The position numbers were made by a program, and so were the translations under genes. Under the pieces are notes generated by a model. The model did no database searches. It was not told the DNA's origin and saw only the letters and a list, made by a program, of their open reading frames with translations. From contig VCAZ01000063.1 of assembly GCA_005784505.1 (NCBI GenBank), positions 2,003,501-2,067,500 on the forward strand: a stretch of DNA of 64,000 bases, given 5' to 3'. Origin of the DNA: Bagarius yarrelli (lineage: Eukaryota > Chordata > Actinopteri > Siluriformes > Sisoridae). Each line of letters opens with the position of its first letter. The stretch's first letter is position 1. This document shows, in pieces, positions 37,101 to 44,545 of the stretch.

Positions 37101-40100
37101 CACGCTAATTCCAGTAGCACTATCCCATGTTTTGGGGCAGAGTTTTGTGTGCATGGGTGGAAATAAGTTTGGGCTTAACTCCACTCATTTATTTTAACCA
37201 ATTATTGCAACTCTAAAAAACACATGAGAAAATTTGCACATCTACTATCAACACAACCCACCAGACTATAAATTATGGCATATAAATTAATTAACCCAAC
37301 CCCCAGACATACACACACAGAAACATACATATATTTTAGACAAAGCTGCCTTTGTAGCTTTTGTAAGTATACATATAGCTAGCTCAGTGGTTAAAGTGTT
37401 GGACTGATGATTGGAAGGTTATTAGTTTAATTCCCAGCATCAATAAAATCCCACTACAGACCCCTGAGCAAGACCCTTAACCCTCAACTGATCAGTTGGA
37501 CAAACATTTCAAAATAGAAAACTATTTCAAAGGTTTCACAGAAAATATATTAATATGTTTAGATGGTTGTTTTAGAATTATTCAGACATTATTTTATTTT
37601 TTATTTATTTATTCAAATTTAAAGAATGACTTCTACGTACCTCAAAGCCTGTACGTCATGGCAAGCAAATTATTTTCGTGTAAGTAAACTAATTATCTCT
37701 TTACTGTCTAGATAAAGAGATAACAGCGATGACATGTTAATCATCTGAAAGCATGCACTTAAACCAATTCATTGATAACTTGAAAATTGTTAGACAGGAA
37801 CATAACAACTGTTTCTACAAATAATAATAATACAACCAGACATGAACACTTGCACTGCAAATCCCCACATTAAATACTGTTTGGCTTTGGTTTGTGTCCC
37901 CCTGACTGTCACACCTGTGACTGTGTCTTTCCCAAACTGTTCCACAAACTCTGAAGCACACAGTTGGCTAGAACATTTTTGTATGATGTAGCACAACATT
38001 ATTGTTCCACATACTTTATACATTATTGCACAGCATACATTGTACTGGATCTAAAACACTATTTCAGCATGCCAATACCCCTGTGCACAAAACCCCTGAG
38101 CTCCACGAAGACATGCTGTGTTCTGGTTGTAATGGAAGAACTGGAGTGTCCTGTACAGAACCCTGATTCTGACTCAAGCCCACTGAACACCTTTGGGATG
38201 AACTGAAACACAGACTGAACCCCAGACCTCCTTTTTCAATATTAGTGTCTGATCTCACTAACACTACTGTGACTGAATGATTAAATCCACAGGTGTCCTG
38301 ATTTATCCTATACAGTCCTATACTATATCCTATACATTTATCCTATAATTTAATATCTTGTAATTTTGCTGTTGCTTTTTTATGCAAAAAAAAAACAAAA
38401 CACATTTTTTTGTTAATTGTTTAATTGAAGCTAGTTTATGGTCAGGTGTACTGCAGCAATAAATATTTAGGCCCATCCCAAAGGCAGCGAAACTCTCGCA
38501 TGTCAGCAGGTCATTATAAATAATGACTACATGTCTGTTACTCCTTACGGGGAGAACGATTTCGGACTAACAATTAGACTAAATTTTCATTCCACTGTAC
38601 AGAACAAATTCTTTCCTAAATGTCAGCACATGTAAGGAACCAACCTATAACAACACCGTTAAAATGTGTCAAAGCAAGGTGTGCTCTGTCTTCTTTTTTT
38701 ATGTATTTGACAATTGTTTTATTAGACTGCTGTCATTCTTTACAACTGTAGTGAGCAGAAAAGCAACTCCGAATGGCATTGGTGGAACATGCATTGCATT
38801 TCGGGTAAGGGGTTATTAGTGATTAAATTCTGAGGACAGATATATTTTTTGTTAAATCTGAGCTCTTTAGAAATGTAACATCTTGAAAAAAATTATATTA
38901 AACAAAAATTTGTACATGCCCGGCCCACCTCTCTCAGCAAAAATATGATACAGAGATGCAGAATAACAAGAAGTTGCATCACCTTACGCAGTGAGGATAA
39001 ATGCAATAACTAAAGCCAGGGTTGACTATTAATTCAATGCATTTGTACACAAAATTTATTCTCTTCTTTTCCAGTGAAAAATTATTGATTAAAATAATGA
39101 ATTAATTACTTAAAAACAGAGGATGAATTTTGTTTTGGTGTAAAGCATTTTATTAAAATATTTTAACTAGAACTAGTTCCATGTTCTTTTCTATGGCCAT
39201 GAAAAAGCCTGATGAAGAGAGTGTAATCTGTCAGCTTGTAGTTACTTATCTATAACTGATAAACTAACCCCTTTCCCCAATGGAACAGGCTTGCTAGCGC
39301 TGGGATTAGTCTGTTTTACAAACGGCTTTGTAAATAAATTTGCAACAAGATATTTTTTTTCTTTTCTGTCAAATGTTGTGTGTAGAACAAACAGCTTTTA
39401 AATCTACACAAGTATATTTCAGTTTGTGCAGTATGGAACCGATGGTTTTCTGGCTCTGACTAATGCACTTTCTATGATCCAATAAAAGGCCTTGAAAATG
39501 GCTGTGGTGTCACCAACTCAAAATCTGATTAGTTAAAGGAATAATTTTATTGTTGTTTATTACAGGAATCAAAGACCACTGTTGATCCTTTGACCCTAAC
39601 AACACGCGGTGGTTATTATATGATCTTTAATAGAAAAGGACAATGAATACAATTTATTTAACAGATAATTAGCAAAATTATCAATCATTTATCAATGAAT
39701 TGCTACTCTTTAACTGTTATTTTCTGGCACCGGACACTTCAAATAAAAGAGTTTTTTTTTCCAGCAATACACTTTTATTCAGTCCATCAAAACTAAGAGA
39801 AAATATATGAAATAAAGAGATAGACTGTTGGGAACAGCATATATAAAAATGTAAGGTAGTGATTCTGTCCTTAAAGCCCACCACAAAACAGACAAAACAC
39901 TGAGCTGGATGAGCTCTAACAGCAGAAAACCAGATCAGGTTCCACTCCTGTCAACCAAGAAGCAGATGCCTGCTTTTTCTTCTGATAAAGCTCCTAAGTC
40001 TATTGTATCGTATTTATATGGATTAAGTCCATACCTGATTCACTATAGCCCAAAGAAAGTGATACGACGCAGTTACAGTACAGCAACGAAAACACAGTCA

Positions 40101-41809
40101 AACCTACAAGCGATTTATTGCCAGTCTTCCTGCTGGCATGTTTTTTGTGGGTCTGGTGTGAATTTCAGGAGGTCAGAGCAATTCATTATTTAATTAGTTG
40201 AATTTTACAGAGTATCTATCTCTTCAACCCCAGCCCCAAAAATGGGATATTTTGCCTAAAATTCAACCTACAGTTAAAAAGAACTTTATTTTATTTAAAT
40301 ATTGGCGTCTGTTTAGAAAATCTAATTGTAATAAGTGTGATGTGTTACCATCTGTAATATTAGCCCAGGGCTCATATGGCTGGACAATAATTCAATATCA
40401 ATATATATCATGCTAGAACATTTTTATAATAATGGTGGTATAATTTTTAAACACATTTTTGGTTTTTCAATATAAATCACAGCATTTGTCACTGAATGAC
40501 GTTCAGGGATGCTAGGTAAATTCTGCTGCGCTCAGGTTTCCGGTCATGCATATGCAGCCGTGTGCGGCAGATACAGATGCAAAAACATAGTACTTCAAGT
40601 TGTAGCCTGTCGACATGCTATCCAATGGACATAAAGGAGGTTAAGAGATCGGGAGAGATGCAGAGACACAGAGAGAGGAAAGGAGAGAAAAATGCCCTAG
40701 CGCGGTTGCTATGCAGTACCAGTAGGAATGCACGGACCGCTTTTCATCGTACTCGTCAAGTTTAAACTTTTACTATAATCAGATTGTTGGCACGCGCAGT
40801 GAATGAGCGAGTGATGTTGCGTTTTAAAATCATAAGAGATTTTTTTTGTCGCGGTTTGGTATTGGTGGGAACGAAGAGTGAACGAAAGGCTTTCTAGCCA
40901 TTATTATAAGGATGATAATGTGAATATCTTTGATGAGAACTGATGGCGTGAAGCTCTAAATAAAGATAAATGTGTGTGTGTTTTACTAAGCTAAAACACA
41001 CACATGCAATGCTTCTTAGGGAAATGTTTGTCTGTGACACTATTCGTATAAATGACCTACTTAACAAATGAGTAGACATCGGATTTATATCGTATTGACC
41101 GAAATTAAGAACTATATCGTGATACAGAATTTAGCCATATCGTCCAGCTCTAAGGGGTCACCAGACTCGCTCCTGAAGGTCCAACTCCAACTTCAACACA
41201 TCTGCCTATAGGATTAAAGAATGGCTAGCAAAATTTTAATTAGCTTGTTCGGGATACCGGCCCTCCAGGACTAAGTTTGTTGACCCCTGTATAAGCTGAT
41301 AAAGTTACAAGAGTTATTCTCCTTTGAATATCTGCACTGCCAAGCCTCTCTACATTAACCTGCTTTTTAATGATACCCTAACAATCAACCAAAACCCCTT
41401 ACAGCAGTTTCCCTATAGAAAAGAACAAACCTATTTTAGATACCCAACACCTTGTTACTATATAAACTAAACATGACCTACAATCCACACAAAACATAAA
41501 CACAACAAGGAATATCACGTGTCCCTAAACCCTACAGCAATGTCAGCTCGCATTTATCAGCTATTCAGATGACTGGAGTTATAAAGCATTTTTCCCCCCA
41601 CATTTATTAAATGAAATTCAAGAGGAGGGTTGAGTGAAGCAGCTTCGGTGTGCAGAATTCAGCATACAATGGACTTATACAATACAGTGTATTCAGTACA
41701 CAGTCTGGTAAAAAAAATAAACACTCTCACTAATAATAAAACACCACCACTGTTTCCAACTGCTACTACTTCTACTAGTAGTATTTTTTATTATGATTAT
41801 GATTATTAA

Positions 41810-41850
<41 letters not shown>

Positions 41851-42038
41851 TATAAATAATAATACAAATGGTAAACCTTATCATGATGATCAAACAAAGA
41901 CATAATTTCTAATTACAACTGAAGATTTTTATTTGACTGATTTTTAAGTTTGTTGTAAATTTGGTTTAAACCTCCTGCGAGAAGACAAGAGTATAAAATA
42001 CTTACAGTTTCCATTACAGATCGATGTGAAGCCTCCAT
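15652..42038 (-). CDS. tuft1: tuft1 gene (tuftelin), complete coding region in 12 exons
   Basis: Spliced coding sequence of tuftelin, a cytoplasmic, mostly coiled-coil protein first found in enamel but widely expressed and linked to TFIP11 and vesicle/mTORC1 functions. Exons are listed separately. Joined they give 1080 nt, 359 residues plus stop; mammalian tuftelin is about 390. Family blocks in order: KLTLHDY near residue 15, a VYLERD block, EVSHIQE, PTNGF near residue 112, ESLRLRELTKRLYAELQEAE, then the signature EKIHHLDDMLKSQQRKVRHM near residues 257-276, LQNSRIMMEGRERLIRDLEE, and a basic Pro-containing tail LPFIKVIEIKT. The first exon is inferred (candidates at 42.0 and 34.4 kb); all other junctions are phase-consistent. 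It lies directly downstream of cgn on the same strand, as in mammals. Intron 1 is about 15.6 kb. Confidence 0.92.
15780..16112 (+). mobile_element. Tc1/mariner 3' end in last tuft1 intron
   Basis: The left part would encode KKWGKIPPVMCVNLVANYKK, followed after a few codons by a stop: the C-terminus of a fish Tc1 transposase. Downstream come the characteristic sub-terminal blocks TTATAGACTGATCATTTCTT and AGCAGGGGATCAAA, with the terminal repeat decayed. The 5' part is absent. Confidence 0.7.
16783..16868 (-). CDS. tuft1: tuft1 coding exon 11
   Basis: Residues 308-336: NREMRDQIEFCLGDQTHSSG, then YSESQIVY. It follows LEAE as mammalian N-LEMHDRMEHL does. Acceptor CCTACAG and donor GTGAGC, ends in phase 2. 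Confidence 0.88.
17155..17275 (-). repeat. tRNA-derived SINE fragment, minus strand
   Basis: Body and tail only: ATGTGGCAGGCACCCTTTTC and ACCGACTGAGCAGTTGACGG with CTTGCGCAGGGGCC; the tRNA head is missing. Confidence 0.6.
17445..17500 (+). repeat. Short dispersed repeat, copy 3 of 3
   Basis: AAGCATGGCTGAAAAAATAA then GGGTGCCTC, in a tuft1 intron, immediately before a SINE. Confidence 0.55.
17535..17708 (-). repeat. tRNA-derived SINE (main family), minus strand
   Basis: Near complete: CATTTGGCAAACGCCCTTAT, GGCCTTGCTCAGAGGCCCAG, GGAATCAAACCCCGATCTTC (box B inverted) and CCTTAACCACTGAACTATCA (box A inverted). Confidence 0.75.
19931..20014 (-). CDS. tuft1: tuft1 coding exon 10
   Basis: Residues 280-307: LQNSRIMMEGRERLIRDLEE, then KVGFLEAE, matching mammalian LQNSKAVIQSKDATIQELKE and KIAYLEAE. 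Acceptor TTGCAG and donor GTTAGT, 84 nt in phase 0. Confidence 0.94.
20170..20275 (-). CDS. tuft1: tuft1 coding exon 9 (tuftelin signature HHLDDMLKSQQRKVR)
   Basis: Residues 244-279, containing ILKEKIHHLDDMLKSQQRKV, nearly identical to mammalian tuftelin. The acceptor TTTAG is directly preceded by (GT)15 on the coding strand. 106 nt, so skipping would shift the frame. Donor GTAACA. Confidence 0.95.
20281..20310. repeat. tuft1: (AC)15 directly in front of tuft1 exon 9 acceptor
   Basis: In the transcript this is (GU)15 followed by UUUAG and the exon. See the finding on this tract. Confidence 0.95.
20498..20706 (-). CDS. tuft1: tuft1 coding exon 8 (coiled coil)
   Basis: Residues 175-244: AENRELLWRLEEQNEHLQQA, then a heptad-rich stretch through KLLEDLKLENGSLHEKI. 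The acceptor chosen is TTTATAAG at 20707-20708: it is the first AG and keeps phase 0 from exon 7. AGs 5 and 7 nt further downstream compete. Ends phase 2, donor GTTTGA. Confidence 0.82.
20768..21000. repeat. Polypurine (GA-rich) tract in tuft1 intron 7
   Basis: About 230 bp of A/G-rich plus strand with GAGA and ACAGAGA units. It sits between exons 7 and 8 and explains the Leu/Ser-rich minus-strand and Arg/Glu-rich plus-strand open frames. Confidence 0.85.
21220..21321 (-). CDS. tuft1: tuft1 coding exon 7 (coiled coil begins)
   Basis: Residues 141-174: EEQESLRLRELTKRLYAELQ, then EAEKRHQEDREALK, matching mammalian VESLRKTVQDLLAKLQEAKR. Acceptor TTTTTCAG and donor GTCTGT, phase 0 at both ends. 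Confidence 0.9.
22000..22165 (+). repeat. tRNA-derived SINE (main family), plus strand
   Basis: Box B GGTTCGATTCCCAGCACAAC, then AGCTGCCACTGTTGGGCCCC, GAGCAAGGCC and the tail module AAGTCATTCTGGATAAGAA. Confidence 0.7.
22165..22397 (-). repeat. Second SINE family, minus strand
   Basis: Wording: ATGTACAGAGCCAATAAAAT, CCCATCTTAGTAAATTGGGT, TGATACAGCGCCCCTGGAGC and, towards the head, GGTGGGGCTTGAACCCAGGT with ACCTTAACCATTTGAGCC. Relatives at 35305-35430 (minus) and 47990-48200 (plus). Confidence 0.65.
22386..22471. repeat. 43-bp perfect-to-near tandem duplication
   Basis: Two adjoining units starting GAGCCAACACTG / GAGCCACCACTA, both with ATTTAAGGGCTGTAAATGTA. It lies at the head end of the SINE at 22165-22397. 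Confidence 0.8.
23020..23085. repeat. Short tandem repeat, unit AAAAAAGGACATTT
   Basis: Four copies of about 14 bp with a 10-bp spacer, in a tuft1 intron. Confidence 0.8.
23128..23205 (+). repeat. Dispersed repeat (GCATTTAGCAGACGCTCTTG)
   Basis: TTACATTTGAAGCATTTAGC followed by AGACGCTCTTGTCCAGAGCG. This common teleost module is also the tail of the main SINE family. Confidence 0.6.
23455..23610 (+). repeat. Dispersed fish repeat (GACAAGGAAAAACTCCCTGA)
   Basis: Second copy of the repeat at 13140; carries GGAAAAACTCCCTGAGATGA and GGAACCCATTCTTATCTG. Confidence 0.6.
24079..24168 (-). CDS. tuft1: tuft1 coding exon 6 (Ser/Pro linker)
   Basis: Residues 111-140: SPTNGFRVHLLSTTSPISST, then SMDMSVFESQ. 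The PTNGF motif matches mammalian KPNGF ahead of the coiled coil. Acceptor TGTCTAG and donor GTGAGA, 90 nt in phase 0. Confidence 0.87.
24290..24450 (-). repeat. tRNA-derived SINE (main family), minus strand
   Basis: CCCTTATCCAGAGCAACTTA, GGGCCTTGCTCAGGGGCCAA and AATTGAACCTACAATC, in the tuft1 intron between exons 5 and 6. Confidence 0.65.
24726..24788 (-). CDS. tuft1: tuft1 coding exon 5
   Basis: Residues 90-110: VRYCLKTLREQMAARHNNNN, then K, aligning with mammalian ARNCLQKLREDISSKL. Acceptor TTGTAAG and donor GTACCT, 63 nt in phase 0. Confidence 0.85.
24943..25026 (-). CDS. tuft1: tuft1 coding exon 4
   Basis: Residues 62-89: VYLERDRQQDKELQSV, then LNDEVSHIQE, aligning with mammalian VYLKGRSGD and SEVQYIQE. 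Acceptor CTGCAG and donor GTTAGT, 84 nt in phase 0. Confidence 0.9.
25097..25171 (-). CDS. tuft1: tuft1 coding exon 3
   Basis: Residues 37-61: PAVIGGTQIKADSNTVLGEQ, then IEVIK. 75 nt, phase 0 at both ends, acceptor TTTTCAG and donor GTCAGT. It ends at the same point as the mammalian EEIIK/VYLK boundary. Confidence 0.85.
25475..25605 (-). repeat. tRNA-derived SINE (main family), minus strand
   Basis: ATCCAACTGAGCAGTAAAGG, GCCTTGCTCAGGGGCCCAGC and AGCAGTCCAGCATCTTAAC. Confidence 0.65.
26339..26413 (-). CDS. tuft1: tuft1 coding exon 2
   Basis: Residues 12-36: DICKLTLHDYNQNFFSKTLN, matching the tuftelin DILRLTLQ block. 75 nt, phase 0 at both ends. Its acceptor CCCCACAG is preceded by about 60 nt of (CT)n-like pyrimidine tract. 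Confidence 0.85.
26423..26482. repeat. (GA)n tract forming the polypyrimidine tract of tuft1 exon 2
   Basis: About 58 nt of GA repeat starting 10 nt from the exon 2 acceptor; CU-rich in the transcript, a PTB-type context. Confidence 0.8.
27053..27740 (+). repeat. Third SINE family (long), interrupted by an insertion
   Basis: Head GAACGGTGGCTTAGTGTTTG then, after the insertion, CAGCAAGAAGGTCACAGGTT (box B GGTTCGTATTCC), TGTGTGGAGTTTGTATGTTC, CAGTTTCCTCCCACAGTCCA, GTGGACTGGCAACCTGCC and a GATGGATAGATAG tail. A second, truncated copy is at 54280-54405. Confidence 0.75.
27083..27430 (+). mobile_element. Retroelement 3'-end-like insertion inside the SINE
   Basis: Splits the SINE head from its box B. 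It ends with GACAATAAAGCTTCTTGAAC and carries TTGTTTCATTTCACTCTGTA, wording that recurs at ends of fish non-LTR-like repeats. The family is not certain. Confidence 0.5.
28740..28780 (+). repeat. Fragment of the TTTATTTGTATAGCGC repeat
   Basis: TTTTATTTGTATAGCGCTTT, first 20-40 bp of the repeat seen at 13140. Confidence 0.55.
29280..29402 (-). repeat. tRNA-derived SINE (main family), minus strand
   Basis: TTATCCAACTGAGCAGTTGA, GCGGCCCAGCAGTGTCAG, AATTGAACCCACAATCTTCC and TGCTACCACTTCC. Confidence 0.65.
30240..30545 (+). mobile_element. Tc1/mariner-derived fragment, copy 1 of 3
   Basis: Contains CCTGTGCACAAAACCCCTAA, AGGATGAACTGGAACACTGA and CCCCAGACCTCCTCACGCAA. Similar stretches lie at 38075-38290 and 60425-60680. 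In one frame the block reads like the HLWDEL part of a Tc1 transposase, but no open frame remains. Confidence 0.5.
30575..30755 (-). repeat. tRNA-derived SINE (main family), minus strand
   Basis: GGGCCTTGCTCAGAGGCCCA, GGTCTCAAACCCATGATCTT and ACCTTAACCACTGAGCTACC. Immediately followed by a (TG)n tract at 30774-30808. Confidence 0.75.
30774..30808. repeat. (TG)n microsatellite
   Basis: About 17 TG units in tuft1 intron 1. Confidence 0.9.
31081..31120. repeat. (AC)20 microsatellite
   Basis: Twenty perfect AC units in tuft1 intron 1. Further simple tracts follow at 31844-31877 (AC) and 31972-32000 (TG). Confidence 0.9.
31844..32000. repeat. (AC)17 and (TG)14 in inverted order
   Basis: An AC tract (31844-31877) and a TG tract (31972-32000) about 95 bp apart. 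On a single strand they are complementary and could pair as a hairpin. Confidence 0.8.
32010..34070. other. tuft1 intron 1, AT-rich part
   Basis: No exon, SINE or clear transposon recognised over about 2 kb. Confidence 0.4.
34081..34193. repeat. (C)14 run and (AC)n microsatellite
   Basis: Fourteen C at 34081-34094 and about 19 AC units at 34155-34193. Confidence 0.9.
34413..34436 (-). CDS. tuft1: tuft1 alternative first exon candidate
   Basis: Encodes MLSFVWSE and ends in phase 0 at donor GTAGGG, so it could also join exon 2. An upstream (AC)n tract and an earlier out-of-frame ATG weaken it. It may be an alternative start or a chance match. Confidence 0.25.
34564..34578 (-). promoter_or_regulatory. 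CTCF-like motif, minus orientation
   Basis: On the minus strand CCAGCAGAGGGCGCA, a textbook match to the CTCF core. It lies in tuft1 intron 1, about 130 bp upstream of the alternative first exon candidate. Confidence 0.5.
34866..35124. mobile_element. 259-bp hAT-type MITE with 24-bp terminal inverted repeats
   Basis: Left end CAGGGGTGGCCAACCCACGT, inverted right end CAGAGGCTGCCAACCCACAT; 20 of 24 terminal bases match. Flanking octamers CTAATCAG / CTTATCAC agree at 6 of 8 positions, as expected for an old hAT-type target duplication. No coding capacity. Confidence 0.7.
35305..35430 (-). repeat. Second SINE family, fragment, minus strand
   Basis: GATGATACAGCACCTCTGGG, GCCCAACAGTGGTAAGGCTT and CTCAATCATCTGAGCTAC; related to 22165-22397. 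Confidence 0.55.
36180..36540 (+). mobile_element. hAT remnant related to 26944-28176
   Basis: Begins near CATAAGTCCCCAAACTACGT. At 36425-36490 it shares TCTACTGCACACGAGCCA and AAATGGCCAAACAGTTAAGA with 27792-27860. Both look like the start of a transposase, now broken. Confidence 0.4.
37375..37505 (+). repeat. tRNA-derived SINE (main family), plus strand
   Basis: AGCTCAGTGGTTAAAGTGTT (box A), AGTTTAATTCCCAGCATC (box B) and CCCCTGAGCAAGACCCTTAA. Confidence 0.7.
38075..38290 (+). mobile_element. Tc1/mariner-derived fragment, copy 2 of 3
   Basis: CCTGTGCACAAAACCCCTGA, CACTGAACACCTTTGGGATG and CCCCAGACCTCC; see 30240-30545. Confidence 0.5.
38300..40370. other. tuft1 intron 1, mostly unassigned
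   Basis: A short stretch near 39905-39960 (GCTCTAACAGCAGAAAACCA, CCACTCCTGTCAACCAAGAA) resembles the middle of the Tc1 copy at 52470. The 94-codon plus-strand frame over it shows no domain. The rest is unassigned AT-rich DNA. Confidence 0.4.
40372..41152. mobile_element. hAT-like non-autonomous element, about 780 bp
   Basis: Left end AGGGCT..GGCTGGACAATAATTC, with an apparent 9-bp CATATGGCT insertion near the tip. Inverted right end AGAGCTGGACGATATGGCTA. The degraded copy at 3165-3605 shares both ends. The internal open frame (40562-40765) shows no domain. Confidence 0.6.
41153..41290. mobile_element. Small MITE abutting the hAT-like element
   Basis: Left end AGGGGTCACCAGACTCGCTC, inverted right end AGGGGTCAACAAACTTAGTC, then TCCTGAAGG / TCCTGGAGG. 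About 130 bp, no coding capacity, with no bases between it and the element at 40372-41152. Confidence 0.6.
41811..41848. repeat. (ATT)n microsatellite
   Basis: About 12 ATT units in tuft1 intron 1, 150 bp from the putative first exon. Confidence 0.9.
42006..42038 (-). CDS. tuft1: tuft1 first coding exon, preferred candidate
   Basis: Encodes MEASHRSVMET and ends in phase 0 before a perfect GTAAGT donor, matching the phase of exon 2 (giving METDICKLTLHDY). It lies about 140-170 bp downstream of a GC box, CRE and CCAAT motif. No homology to a known tuftelin N-terminus is evident (mammals start MNGTRNW), so the support is splice signal, phase and promoter context. Confidence 0.5.
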
Positions 42039-42092
42039 CTGTACAGTACAGCAGAAAATTATACCCACTCAGACTGCCGGGCTTTGTGTAAT

Positions 42093-42119
<27 letters not shown>

Positions 42120-42128
<9 letters not shown>

Positions 42129-42215
42129 TTATTGCTGCAGCTGAAGCTGCACCGCTGCACACTCCACATCAACACGCCCCGCCCTCTCGCTATGACGTCA
42201 TGGCCAATAAAAAAA
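42120..42215 (-). promoter_or_regulatory. tuft1: Probable tuft1 promoter (GC box, CRE, CCAAT)
   Basis: On the minus strand the order towards the gene is ATTGG (CCAAT box, 42204-42208), a perfect CRE palindrome TGACGTCA (42193-42200), GGGCGGGGCG (Sp1-type GC box, 42175-42184) and an E-box CAGCTG (42138-42143). Then follow the (AC)n tract at 42095-42124 and the putative first exon. This is the only compact cluster of this kind between tuft1 exon 2 and cgn. Confidence 0.5.
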
Positions 42216-42396
42216 ACCGGTTTATTAATCAACCGGTATTAAAAGATGTTTTAATATGTTTTATTTGTGACCAAGAAATGTCCGTAACATGAACCACAGA
42301 CAGGAAGGAAACTGTTGATTTTTTAAGGGAAGTGGAAAGGGGGTGTTTTAGTAAGTATAAATCCAAAGATACATGTAAGTTAATTAAGTTAAGTTA

Positions 42397-42399
<3 letters not shown>

Positions 42400-42482
<83 letters not shown>
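42400..42482. repeat. (AT)26 joined to (GT)15
   Basis: Compound microsatellite about 200 bp upstream of the tuft1 promoter cluster; likely to expose single strands when supercoiled. Confidence 0.9.
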
Positions 42483-42486
<4 letters not shown>

Positions 42487-42639
42487 AAAGTGACTATATT
42501 AAACAGCAAAAATTAATATCGTTTACTTATTAAATAAGAAATTTCAACACTCTACCCCTTAATAGCTAGTGTTTTTCACCCCTTTTGGCTGAAATAACTT
42601 TAATAAGACGCTTCTTGTAGTCATCTACCAGTTTCTAAG

Positions 42640-42965
42640 GAAGGTTTGCCCCACTCCTCAATGCAGAATTTTTTCAGCTGTAAGATGTTTGAGGGTTTTC
42701 TTGCATGTACAGCCCATTTCAAGTCCCCTTTTGGATTTACTGGTATGTTTTGGGTCTTTGTCATGTTGCAGGATCCAGTTCCACTTCAGCTTTACCTTTT
42801 TTACAGATGGTCTCAAATGTTCTTCAAGCATCCTCTGATACACGGTAGAATTCATGATGGTGAGCCGGCCAGGTCCTGCTTTAGATTGAGATTGAAAATC
42901 CAAATGTCCAAATATGTTGAAACACACAGGCTTTCATAGGATGTCCTAATTTTTTCATGTGACTA
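42640..42965 (-). mobile_element. Tc1 transposase remnant, minus strand
   Basis: The minus-strand frame reads MNSTVYQRMLEEHLRPSVKK, then LKWNWILQHDKDPKHTSKSK, the middle of a fish Tc1 transposase including the second catalytic Asp region (here QHDKDPKHT). Both ends are truncated and the downstream frame is lost. Confidence 0.75.
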
Positions 42966-42999
42966 TATATGATACAGCATTTGTATCATGATTGATTCC

Positions 43000-44165
43000 T
43001 CCCTAGTTAGGTGATGGATGAAGTTTCTTCTCAAAGTTCTGCAAGTGATCTTCATCAGTCGAAATGGTGGCTCCCAGCAGTGTTATTGATAGTTATGTTG
43101 TTGTCTTTAAGATTAGCTAAAGGCTTAGCAAATTATCAAACTGTCTGGTTCCAAATTAATAGTCTAAATCCCTAGTGGTTTTATTTATCACACCAATTGA
43201 AATACTAGCCACAATTTACTTCTATGTTTTTGAAGAAGCCTAAGTTAAGGTGTGTGTGTGTGTGCTCATTAAAGAAGGGTGCAGGTTACCTATTTTCCTT
43301 TAAAGTAGGGCTGCGAGTTTGACTCTTTGAAACCATTTGTCTGATCATGTTTGTGGGTCAATGATAATGATCTATTCATAGATGGTATTTTTAAGAGAAT
43401 AATAAACTCTGCACTAGCAGATGTAAATGTATCTTTAACACTTTTACAGTTCCACATGCGTATATTATTTTTTTTAAGTACATTTTTTCTTGAGACAAGA
43501 TACAAGACTAATTTTGCAGTATTGACTTAGAATGTTGAATTAATAATAGTTGCAATTAACGCTTTGTCAATTGAATATGGCCTCGGAGATCTGTAAATAA
43601 CAGTTAAGATAATCATCTTAGTAGATGCCTATTAGATTGTTTTGTGTTTATATGTTAAGATGGTGGAAAGATATTTAAAAATGTTTAATTAATGTCTAGG
43701 ATTCTGTGTGTTGCCTAGGTTATTATCATACCTGCAATACCTTCTGCCCTGCCTGTCCAGTAAGGCTGCTGTATGTAACTATATCTGGGTGGACCAGCCT
43801 TATTTGATACCACATTCTTTTTTCACCTTTTTGTTAATTATAGTCCATTAAACTCCAGAAAAAATCCAATATTTAATATTCCTGCTGGAAGACTAATGAG
43901 CTTGTCTGCTCCCTGACTTTGGCTCTGGATTGTGCAATGCTGCAAGAAATGAGAGAAGAAATATCTTTGATGTGGGATATTGTTTTGCCCTAACAGGCCT
44001 GTCTTGCCCTTGGAAATGCTCCAATTTTCTGTGAAACCCACATTGTTTTTAGAGCATCACCTGGACACCCAGCAGCTTCATCACCATGCTGCACTGTAAC
44101 CATATTTCACTTATTAGACCTGTAGTGTTTGTTCTACTGGACTGAAGAATCTACAGATATTTATA
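43000..44165. other. Intergenic tuft1-cgn, no gene recognised
   Basis: AT-rich, no exon or clear repeat seen. Confidence 0.4.
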
Positions 44166-44355
44166 TTCACATTTACAGCATTTGGCAGACCCCTTTATCC
44201 AGAGCCACTTACATCTCTTTTATAAATCTGAGCAATTGGGGTTTAAGGGCCTTTCTCAGGGACCCAACAGTGGTAGCTTGGTAATGCTGGGAATCAAACC
44301 CTGACATTTCAGGAATCAGTCCGACACCCTAACCACTGCGTTACCACTTCCCTTC
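44165..44355 (-). repeat. tRNA-derived SINE (main family), minus strand
   Basis: CATTTACAGCATTTGGCAGA, CCCTTTATCCAGAGCCACTT, GGAATCAAACCCTGACATTT and ACCCTAACCACTGCGTTACC. Confidence 0.75.
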
Positions 44356-44465
44356 ACTATCACAGACCTGCTTCTATTTTAAGAATAAATTGTGTGCAAA
44401 CATTAATAGGAAATGTACCTAACTGTATTATATCTGATGGGATGTATAATGGATGGGAACAGATA

Positions 44466-44545
44466 GGAAGTGGTAGCTCAGTGGTTATAGTATTGGACTG
44501 CTGATTATGAGTTCAATTTTAAGAACCACCAAGGGCTCCATAGTT
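44466..44545 (+). repeat. SINE head fragment, plus strand
   Basis: AAGTGGTAGCTCAGTGGTTA, TTGGACTGCTGATTATGAGT. The box A half of the main family, 110 bp from the opposite-strand copy at 44165. Confidence 0.65.

Noticed and set aside
37790..38264. Opposing frames of 77, 80 and 66 codons
   Set aside because: They overlap each other and a Tc1-derived fragment; no evidence for coding.
39909..40193. 94-codon plus-strand frame as a small gene
   Set aside because: Its first part resembles decayed Tc1 sequence; no domain or promoter, and it lies in tuft1 intron 1.
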